Assembly: GCA_023053685.1 (NCBI GenBank)
Contig: JALIGW010000005.1
Location: 25,200,001-25,264,000, forward strand
Length of the DNA stretch: 64,000 bases
DNA from: Diadophis punctatus similis
Taxonomy: Eukaryota; Chordata; Lepidosauria; Squamata; Dipsadidae
Direction of reading: 5' to 3'
Part shown: piece after piece, positions 11,134 through 64,000 of the stretch
How the letters are laid out: every line of letters starts with the position of its first letter
How positions within the stretch are numbered: position 1 is the stretch's first letter
Notes under the pieces: generated by a model
Databases searched by the model: none
Seen by the model: only the letters and a program-made list of their open reading frames with translations
What the model was told of the DNA's origin: nothing
Made by a program: the position numbers and the translations under genes

Positions 11134-12229
11134 TAGTCATATTATTTATATATACACACAGGTAGAAAAAGCATGGTGCCCAGTGGGTGGAGCTTCCTTA
11201 CATGGTCATGGCAAATGACTTTTCTAACCATGCCTTACAGCTGACTTATATTCATCCAAATAAAAGTCCAAATATTTTTTTTATTTATGGGATTTATTTA
11301 CTGCCTCAATTTTCATAGACTTTAGGAGGTTAATTAATTTCCATGTTCTGCTTTTAATTAATTAAACAATCTAATTAAGCGAATTAGGGAGATGGGAAGT
11401 CTAGAAATAGGAAATATAAATAAATATTTTATCTAATGTTTGATATTTAAACTATTTGAGATGGCAGATTTGGTTTCAACTCTCTCTTGTTCTTTTAGTA
11501 TTTTTTTTTCTCTGTTTCATAGTTTACAGTTAGATTTTGCTTTCCTTGTATTTTGGATTGGGTTTGCCTGCTAATTTCCTCTCCTCTAATATTACTGGCT
11601 GCAATATTGTACCCTTTCCTATTTTTGATAAATGTACTAGAGTCCCACTACTGTCAGCAGGGATGGCTGTAGATGAAGGAAGGGATTTCAGATGTCTAGT
11701 GGTACCAAATTGGTGAAATCTGTAACACTGCCTTTAAAGTCATATCTTTGTAGTGGTCCTGCTTTGCAATGTTAATCTTTGGGTGGGGGGGTGTTTATAG
11801 TAAGATATTCAGATCACTTTTTGCCTTTTAAATGGGGTTTTCCTTTACAGCTAAAAGCTGAGATGTGGAACATTGAGTTTTATACTGTATATGTTAATTC
11901 ACGTTCTTTTTTTAGAGCTGCGTTGCAACTTTTAGCTGACAATTGATTGGAGAAAATGTTATGTATTGATTTGCCTGTAGTTAAGAGATGTGTTATGCAA
12001 TGAAAAGTTTAAAATTTGTGAATTTAAAAAAGGTGAATAAATTGTTTACGAGTTATAATGAGGGTGGGAAGTTGCTTTCTTCGTGTGGACAGTTACTTTA
12101 CTTTTTATTTTTTAACTTTTTATTTTTTCTTTTTCTTTAGTTTGAGTTATCTTTTACTTTTAATTAAAACTTTTAACAAAATTATTACCAAAAAAGTCTT
12201 ATCTTTGTAAGATTGGGTAGGACAATTAT

Positions 12230-12504
12230 TGTATTGTTGGCTTCAGTAGGCAAGAAGCAGACAAGCATAGCTACAACAGCATTTATTGACTCAAAACTGG
12301 AACTGAGGAACAGCAGGCAAATGCCTGTAATTTATACTCTGGGCCCACAGGGCCTTAACCAATCACAATCCTTGAAAAAGCCTGCCCAAATATGAATGTT
12401 CTAAGTTTCCCTCCAAAACAGTTGGAGTTAACAATTAGGGTCATCTAAAGGTTAGTTTCACTTTAGCAGGGCTTAACACAACTATATATATTCAATACAT
12501 AACA
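12230..12504 (-). repeat. Gypsy 3' LTR (275 bp)
   Basis: It starts TG and ends CA. It shares both ends with 15076-15167 (GGCTTCAGTA.GCAAGAAGCA and CTTTAGCAGGGCTTAACACA) and lies next to the polypurine tract. Confidence 0.85.
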
Positions 12505-13425
12505 TCCCTCCCCCCTAGGATAGTTCTTATCCTCAGTCCGTTCAATATTCATAGTCTTTGAGATAGGCTGGGGGCCCATAGATCCTGGTGGACTGCCACA
12601 ATGTTACTGGAGAGTCCTGTTTAAGTGGGGTATTGTCCATCTCCAATTGGACAGAATCTTGATGGCCGCCATGAGTGGCGGCTGCTCTACTGCCCTTGGT
12701 ACCTCCATTTCTCCGGAGGCGGCCGCAAGTGGTGTAGGCAAACTCGGAGGAAAACAGTTCCCTAGTGGGTCTGATAACACCTCAGGATCCTCCCCCAGGA
12801 CTGGCCTGGCCTGCCAATGCTGTAACTGATCAATGTGGCATCTGACTGTATGATCATTCCCCAGAATAACCTTGTATGACAAGGGCCTGTTACCTTAGTT
12901 ACCTTTGCTGCCACCCAAGGTGCCCCACTCCTATAGTTTCTGGCCCAGATTAATTCACCTGGCTGTAAGTTCTGGGGGGGGGGGTTGGCTGAGCCGTCTC
13001 CATGACTACTCACTCTGGGTACAGTCGGTCAAGCTTCGTGGTGAGCCGGCGCCCCACTTCAGCTCTGCTGGGCTGTGACCTGTTGCTGTATTGGGAGTTG
13101 TGTGTTGACACAGGAGGAAGTTCGCCAGAAGGTGATTCAGTCCCCAGTCATCATATGCTTGAGCGCCTCCTTTGTGGTCCTGACCATTAATTCGACCTGA
13201 CTATTTGTCACAGGATGGAATGGAGCAGATGTTACATGCTGAATCATGTTGGCATTGAGGAAAGATTGAAATCCTTCTGCCGTGAATTGTGTCCCATTGT
13301 TGGACACGATCACATCTGGCAGACCATGTGTGGCAAACAGTCAGCGCAACTTTCAGATGATCTGGTCATTGTCATCGATGAGACTGGTGCCACTTCCAAC
13401 CACTTGGAATAACTGTCCACTACTA

Positions 13426-13843
13426 TCAGGAACACCTGCCCTGGAAAGGGCCCGCAAAGTCAATGTGCATGTGAGACCATGGGGCATGCATGGTCTCCCA
13501 GTGGTGCACTGGTGCTTGTGGCATCTCTGGTCGGGTTTCTTGGCAGGCCTGGCAACTCCTTACTTGATTCTCAATGTCTTTGTCCAAGCCTGGCCACCAC
13601 AAGTAGCTCCTGGCTAGAGCCTTCATCCGAACAATTTCTGGGTGCCCCTCGTGTAGGGAATCCAGTACCTTGGAGCGAAGACTGGGTGGAATGATGACCC
13701 TGCTGCCCCTTGTGGGCCAACAGTTCATTTTTCTGAGAAGCATAGTGCTGGAACTCAGGGCCTGGCTGGGCCTCTGGCCATCCCCTTAACACCCAGTTGA
13801 GAATGCGGCTAAGCGTTCTGTCCATAGTGGTTTCAGCTACCAT
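13426..13843 (-). pseudogene. Gypsy integrase remnant
   Basis: Minus-strand frames contain the HHCC zinc-binding pattern (HEGHPEIVRMKALARSYLWW, then CQACQ) and the start of the integrase core (HMHIDFAGPFQG). The frame is broken just after that point. The region 12604-13013 carries the integrase C-terminal part (SYKVILGNDHTVRCHIDQLQ). It is not functional. Confidence 0.85.
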
Positions 13844-14209
13844 GTCCCCTGCATATAGGGGTGTTCAGGCAGGTCCTGGATCGCCAGAATAGGACAAGCT
13901 GGAGCCGGAGCTGGCTCAGTCTGTGGTAGAGGCAGTTGGCTGAGAGTGTCATTGTAGCCCATTTCCTTGCCTGGCTTGTGGACTAGCCAGTACAAGTATG
14001 CAGCCATGAAAATGGACCATCGTAGCATTCGCAGCCACAGAATCTGCGGTGTCTGTCAGCTGTGAAGAGACCAAGCAGAGGTTTTTGGTCTGTAAAGATG
14101 GTGAAGATTCGTCCATATAAGAAGTCGTGGAACTTCTTAATGCCAGCCACTATGGCAAGGGCTTCCTTGTCTATCTGGGCTATCTAGAAACTATCTAGTT
14201 TCTTTCAGC

Positions 14210-14605
14210 TCATGATAACATTCTAGAATAGTATGCGATGGGGGCCTCTCTACCATCTGGCATCCTGTGGCTTAGTACTGCTCCAATGCCATATGGTGAA
14301 GCATCACAGGCTAGTGTTACTGGTAGGGTTTCATTGAAATGAGCTAGGACGGAGTCCAAGGATAGCAATGATTTTACTGCCTTGAACACTTTGTCTTGAG
14401 TGCTCGACCAGATCCAGGGTGCTTTTTTGTCCAGTAGGCGGTGTAGCGGTTGTGCCAGGGCAGCCTTATGCGGTAAGAAGGAGTGGTAAAAATTGAGCAA
14501 GCCCAGGAATGCTTGAAGCTCCCCCTTAGATTTTGGAGGGGGGGGGGCTTGCTGAATTGCCTTTAGCATTGCTTCAGATGCATCTGTCAGAATCTGCAGA
14601 CACAT
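14210..14605 (-). pseudogene. Gypsy RT C-terminus and RNase H remnant
   Basis: The minus-strand frame reads KSKGELQAFLGLLNFYHSFL, the conserved end of the gypsy RT thumb/connection, then FNETLPVTLACDASPYGIGA and SYYSRMLS-like RNase H start with the first catalytic Asp (ACDAS). The palm domain (YxDD) is absent and the frame stops early. Confidence 0.85.
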
Positions 14606-14739
14606 AGTAGGGTTGCTGCCTTCAGACCGTCGTCCGTGACCTGATTAGCCCAGAGATAGTTATCTACTCGGGAGACGTATGAGCTCCACTGTTCCGGGTG
14701 AGTAATATCGAACTCGTTGAGCCTTCTCAGTTTAGCCAT
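14605..14739 (-). pseudogene. Gypsy gag N-terminal remnant
   Basis: From an ATG at 14739 the minus strand codes MAKLRRLNEFDITHPEQWSS and about 25 more residues (YVSRVDNYLWAN...), resembling the start of gypsy Gag. It then runs into the RT region and a stop, so most of gag and protease is deleted. Confidence 0.65.
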
Positions 14740-15075
14740 TTTGAGAAGGCCCCTGTGGTGCTGGTTAATGCCTGTACTGCTGCGGTTGGAACTGAGCTGC
14801 ACTTAGGAGTCCTGGGGACGATTCCTTCAGGTACGTCTGTGCCTCTAGTGTGTCTTACTGGCAGGCAGGGCGGGGAACGTGGTCCCACCAGGGCTCTTTA
14901 CCTGGTCTGACACCCAGTGATTTCAACGTGCCTCCAGTGTGGCTTACTGGTAGTCAGGGGTGAGGACTAGTCCTGCCGGGGCTCGTTACCCATCCTATCC
15001 TATCACCCAATGATTTGAGTCTCTTAGTTAGCAGCAGCTCTCTCCTCTGCAGCATCCCAATCTCGTCGCCACTAT

Positions 15076-15167
15076 TGTATAGTGGGCTTCAGTAAGCAAG
15101 AAGCAGACCAGCATAGACCAGCACTTTAGCAGGGCTTAACACAACTATATATATTCAATACATAACA
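15076..15167 (-). repeat. Gypsy 5' LTR, shortened to 92 bp
   Basis: It matches the first about 45 and last about 45 bp of the 275-bp LTR; the middle is deleted. A primer-binding-site-like TGGCGACGAG adjoins it on the minus strand. Confidence 0.85.
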
Positions 15168-16664
15168 ACAATAATTCTCAGTATTGTGAAAAGGAAGGAA
15201 TGACTCTTCACTGACTTTCTTTGTAATTTTGGAATTGCTAGTGGCTTTATTAATTTATATTGAAAGATATGATATGTTAATCTTTTTTTCCCCTTGAACT
15301 AATAATTTCGTGCAGTCTTTTCTTTGGAAATTTTGCACAAATGGGAGATGAATAAAAGGTTTAAGGCTATTGGCTATTGACATTAAAATATTGCATGACA
15401 ACGATTAAATGTATATCTGAAAAGCATTCCAGTTTTAAATACAAATTCACAAATCTGTTTTTTTCCTTCTAAAGCATAGCATCTATTAATAATAATAGAA
15501 TAATAATTTGGCCTATTGTTCAATTATTTTATTAAATGTTAATAGGAAGAGGGAAATACCAAATTATTATAATAGTAGAGGGGAAATAACCTTATAAAAA
15601 TAATCAATAGTTACTATCAGGTGAATCTTAGCCATTTTCTAGAATGAGAATTTGGAATGAGGAGATGGAATATTATGTACTTTTGAATCAGTAGCAAATG
15701 TTCTTAAAATCATAAAAACATTGCTTACAATGACATAATGTGAGTAGTTCCAAAAAAGCCAACTCCAGTTCCAATGGATTGGAAATATATATTGGAACAG
15801 TTAACCACAGAATACAGGCCTGCCCAGTTAATATTCCATTTTTGCTTGATATTGAAATGAACATGGTTTTATAAAAATCGCTATGATTTTAAGGAGGTGA
15901 CTGAGCTTCTGAATTACAAGGGAAAAAATAAGATTGGCCTTTATAACTGTATTGTGCTTGAGTGAGGATTATTAAAGATGATTCATGCTGGGAAATAAAT
16001 AACTGAATGTACAGTCTTGGATTATCAATATGTACTTATTTTCTGCTTATAAAGTAGCACTTTATTAATGAAGTGGGAAGAATGATCAATATTCTGTGGT
16101 CAAATTTTAATAATTTGTTTTAAAATTAGCCTTAATTTACTTCTCTGACAGTGAAGATACCACGATAACAAATAATACAATATGATTTTTTCTGTTTGAT
16201 GCATTTTATTTATTATATGCAAAGTATAATATAAGGCATGGCATATCTACATTTGAAATTTATACATTTGATATACAGTATATTGTTGTTAGTAACCTCT
16301 CCCCAGTTAAAAGATGCATTCTCAATGTTAGATAAAAAATAATTTCTATATGAATGAAAAATAAATATCCTGTTTGTACAAATAGGACTTAAATTGATTT
16401 CCTGGAACCTGACCTTTATCGCTGGAGTGAAGACAGTGTATGAAAGCATGAAACAAACGTGAAATAAATCTACAGATTGTACTTATTTCTATTTCCTCAA
16501 TGGCTAATGACAGATTCATAAGACAATTTAAATCAAGGAAATGGTGCATGATTCTCAAAGAAGTTTGTGAAATTTCTTCTACAGAGAAGGTTACCTGGTA
16601 CCTTTAATGCAAAAAAAAAATCAGAATACTTTTTTATTATCCCTTTTCAAACATGTTTTAAATA

Positions 16665-16905
16665 CAAGGGTACCTTGGTACCCAATTGCTTTGAAACTCA
16701 TCACATTTGGTACTCAATACATTTTGATCCAAAAAATTTGACCCGGTACTCATTGTTTGGTACTTCATGCACAAACTATAACATTGGTGTTGGCTGCCTT
16801 GTGTCACACTACATTATTCCTTATGGGAAAAAATTGGTACTCATCATTTTTGGCACTCATTGTGTCTCCTGTAACCAATTAGCAATAAGTACCTAGGTAC
16901 CACTG
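16665..16905 (+). mobile_element. TA-flanked TIR element (GGTACC family)
   Basis: Termini are CAAGGGTACCTTGGTACCCA and ACCTAGGTACCACTG with TA on both sides, which fits a Tc1/mariner- or pogo-type non-autonomous element. It is related to 32455-32986. Confidence 0.8.
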
Positions 16906-17163
16906 TACTTATTAGAATCTGGGTGTTATGTATTCCAGTCATGTTGTATGTTGTTAATTTTGTAGTTCTATTTTTTTTCTTTTCAAAGAACTAGCAGCTG
17001 ATATATAAATGCTGCCAACAGATATATAAATAGAAGCATCCTTAAGGAAGCAAGCAATTAAATAACTATAATTGTCCCTTCAAACTGAAAATAACACACT
17101 GCAAAATAAGGTGGGCTTTGATATTCTTTAGAAAGCAGATAAAATGCATTAATAATAATTTAA

Positions 17164-61257
<44,094 letters not shown>

Positions 61258-61545
61258 AAGATATTGCTATCAAAATGCTATCAAAAACATATCAAAATAT
61301 ATGTAAATATTTTTAACATGCCCTTTTTATTCATGTTGCTGTTAAGAATTGTATCTTGAAGAATATTTTTTTAATTCACAGTTCAATGTGAAATTATTCA
61401 CAGTTCAATTTGTAAATTCTTGTGAAATTATTGGAATTAAGAGGCTGTCCTCTAGAAAGATACTACAAAGTGATGAGTATATATATAGTATCTCTAATCC
61501 AAATGGAAAATATATATCACCAAGACCTGGAAAGCAATCCAGGCT

Positions 61546-61551
61546 AATAAA
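61546..61551 (+). promoter_or_regulatory. Candidate CPXM2 polyadenylation signal
   Basis: AATAAA about 290 bp after the stop codon. Further candidates lie downstream (ATTAAA 62176, AATAAA 63492), so a longer 3' UTR is possible. Confidence 0.4.
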
Positions 61552-62586
61552 CTAATGGATAATTAGCTTATGATTTTTAAAAAAAAAGCTATTATGCAAT
61601 GATTGTCTAACTTGTTATATTCTTATGAAGATTAAAATTACATTCAATTTACATTCAATTACAAAAAAATGAAATAAGTGCAAGTAGGATATTGATAGTG
61701 GACGTGCAACATGCTTGATTTATATCATTAATTAGCTCTATTACTTTATTAATTTTATGATAGTGCACTAAATGCTCTGAATTATTACAGTTTATTTAAG
61801 TAAAGCAGTGAATAGCAATCACTGTATATTTCCTAGTTCGTTGTTGGAATGTTTTTTGTGCTGTAATTACCCATTTTGTTTTTCAGTAAATGAAACTTTT
61901 GTAATTGGCTAAATCCAATATAGCAGTCATTTTGTAAATACTGTTTGAAAATATGTAGCAGCCATTCGATGTAAGGAAAAAATACTCTTCAGATCTGCTA
62001 GCATCTCTATCATTTAACATGTTGTTTCTTATATATAAGCCCAATGTGATCAGTTTGTTACTAGTAGAAGCTTTCCAGGATTTTAGGCCGGGAACTTTCT
62101 CATCATCTACTGTTTTCTTATCTTTTTAATTGAAGATCTCAGTTATTGAATCAGAGTGTTTTTTCTAGGTGCTCCATTAAAACAATGGTGACACTTTCGT
62201 GTGGTATATATAGCTAAGGGTTGGAAGAAAAAATGACCCCTTTCTATTCTGAGAAGGAACCTACCACATTCATGTTTTCAATATAGCTAGCAGTGAACTG
62301 AAGTTGGCTTGATCAAATGAGATGATTATCATTTGAAAACTCCAACATCAGAGAGTGATTTTTTTCTGAAAATGAACTAGCACAGGTTCTACTATAGACA
62401 ATTTCAAATCATCCGACAAAAACGGTATACTTCAGCTTAATTCAGCCATGAGAGGCTTAAATCAGAATATGCAGAAGGTGATCTATGCACATAGGTCTAC
62501 TGTTTTTGGTCATCAGAACAAGAATGCAATACTATATGAGAAGGACAAAAGTTAATTATCTCTGTAATAGACAATAGTAGAGTTAA

Positions 62587-62824
62587 GACCCACGGTGGCG
62601 CAGTGGTTAGAATGCAGTACTGCAGGTTACGTCTGCTGACTGCTGGCTGCCTGCAATTTGGCAGATTGAATTTCATCAGGCTCAAGGTTGACTCACCCTT
62701 CCATCCTTCCAAGGTGAGTAAAATGAGGACCCAGATTGTTGGGAGCAATAGGCTAACTCTGTAAACTGCTTAGACAGGGCTATGAAACACTGTGAAGTGG
62801 TATATAAGTCTAAATGCTATTGCT
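62587..62824 (+). mobile_element. Squamate tRNA-derived SINE
   Basis: CCCACGGTGGCGCAGTGGTT through AAGTCTAAATGCTATTGCTA, in the 3' UTR or downstream flank of CPXM2. Confidence 0.87.
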
Positions 62825-64000
62825 ATAGTGCTATTAAAAGTATTCCTTCACATGATTGTAGCATTCCTCACTCTTTGAAAAGCAGTTGTTCACAACACCA
62901 TAGTTCAATATTTAAATCAGTTTCTCCTCCATAATTAATATTTTCTGGTTTTAAAAAGCAAGGGAACATAAAAAAAATCTTGACCAGCTTATTAAGAAAT
63001 ATCTACTACCACTTTTCATCGAGGAAGTGATCGATAAGTAGGTCTAGTTTTGACACAAAATATTTTCTACAGCATACAGCACACCTTTATTGGTTCCAGC
63101 ACTGGTCAGTGCATCTTATTTCTAAATTGGCCTACTTTCTAAATTGGCCTACTCAGTCTCTGCCTGTAACATTCCCACAGTTTATATTATGATAATGTAT
63201 GAGCCCTACAAAGACAGACAGATAACAGCTGGACAGAGATAGGACAGTGATGAAAATATGCATAAATACTTTCACATACGGTGTATGCTTTATGGAATTT
63301 CTAGATAGGAAACTACTTAAAATATGCCCATTCAATATATTTAAAACAGTAAGCAAATCCTTGCCTGAATCATTGTAAACAAACATTCTTGACATCATAT
63401 AATTTCTTGTATTCAAATATATTTGCAAAAGGTTAGAATGTAGAATTAAATTGCTTTGTTTTCCTTTGACATGCCAAGAGAGATTCTAAACAATAAAACT
63501 GTGCCTGAAGGCAGTGAATCCATTATGCTTAATGCAATCGTGCAGCAGTGCAGATGTGAGTCAAGAATCCTAAGTGTCCAAAGACTTGTACTCATTCAGG
63601 CAGGCTTTATTACCTGAATTCACTATCATTTGTCAGAATTTGTTACTAGTGGATTGCTACCTTGTTCTGATTTATTTAGTGTGGTATGTGAACTTAGATT
63701 TTTTTTATAGACTGCTTAAATCATTTCTACTCATTCCCCTAACTCCTTTATCAGGTGTTTATCAGATTTTATCATGAGGTGTACTGATTTAATGGCTCAG
63801 TGCTTTTATCAGCTCATCTAATGAATTTGTCAACCTTCTTGCTTAAGGAGATGGATATGCATTATGGAAATTTATATAAGATGCAAAATATACTTACCTT
63901 CCTAATTTCAGCAATCTCCACTGATCTTACTTCTGTAGGTCAAAACAACTGAGATATCTCACATTTGCCCTTACATTAGCCTGGAAGTCTACTTTTTTTT

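Larger units (their letters stand above)
12230..15167 (-). mobile_element. Ty3/gypsy LTR retrotransposon, internally deleted
   Basis: The element is coded on the minus strand. The left LTR (12230-12504, TGTATTGTTGG...ACATAACA) is followed at 12505-12520 by a pyrimidine run that is the polypurine tract on the coding strand. The right LTR (15076-15167) is only 92 bp because about 180 bp of its middle is missing. Next to it the minus strand reads TGGCGACGAG, a primer-binding site in the usual place. Remnants of gag, RT/RNase H and integrase lie between, in several frames with stops. Intact gypsy elements are about 5 kb, so this 2.9 kb copy is deleted and dead. Confidence 0.92.
61258..64000 (+). 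other. CPXM2 3' UTR and downstream flank
   Basis: The sequence after the stop codon is A/T-rich with no coding signal. Candidate polyadenylation signals are AATAAA at 61546-61551, ATTAAA at 62176-62181 and AATAAA at 63492-63497. Which is used cannot be told from sequence. The region holds one squamate SINE (62587-62824) and a short tandem duplication of about 17 bp at 63121-63155. Confidence 0.5.

Overview
The window is vertebrate genomic DNA, almost certainly from a squamate reptile and most likely a snake. The pointers are CR1 LINE 3' ends with AATAG-like tails, an L2 LINE, a BovB LINE 3' end, Sauria-type and other tRNA-derived SINEs, many hAT and foldback elements, a Ty3/gypsy element, a DIRS element and long tetranucleotide microsatellites. 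No species can be named from sequence alone.

One host gene is visible: the 3' two-thirds of CPXM2 (carboxypeptidase X, M14 family member 2) on the + strand. Ten coding exons lie between 17190 and 61257. All have GT-AG borders and compatible phases, and together they give a 544-residue C-terminal piece: the end of the discoidin domain, the whole M14 carboxypeptidase-like domain, a transthyretin-like domain and a basic tail. The signal peptide, linker and first part of the discoidin domain must lie upstream of base 1. The M14 domain keeps the HGNE zinc-ligand pair but has Gln, Tyr and Asn at positions that in active M14 enzymes carry the third zinc ligand (His), the catalytic Glu and the substrate-binding Arg. 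It is therefore a non-catalytic family member, as expected for CPXM2.

Layout: 1-17189 is upstream intron holding a 1.3 kb foldback hAT element, several CR1 ends with hAT elements nested in them, an L2 3' end and a 2.9 kb deleted Ty3/gypsy element on the - strand. Exons at 17190, 19442 and 22053 are followed by a 12 kb intron rich in microsatellites, a BovB end and a 35-bp minisatellite. Exons at 34107 and 37071 flank an intron with a near-perfect palindromic hAT element. The next intron ends with a compact DIRS-type retrotransposon (41006-42966) lying 110 bp before the exon at 43077. Exon 44365-44662 has a 91-bp partial copy 1.35 kb downstream, part of a diverged tandem duplication. Exons at 53153, 57972 and 60986 finish the gene; the 3' UTR and flank follow.

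The most notable non-host system is the DIRS element. It keeps an intact 437-codon tyrosine recombinase ORF with the R-H-R-Y residues, about 100-bp inverted terminal repeats, and an internal complementary region that reads as the joined complements of both termini. It has lost gag and almost all of the reverse transcriptase. Everything outside the exons appears to be intron or flank built from transposable-element relics and simple repeats. No RNA gene, CRISPR array or second host gene could be supported.
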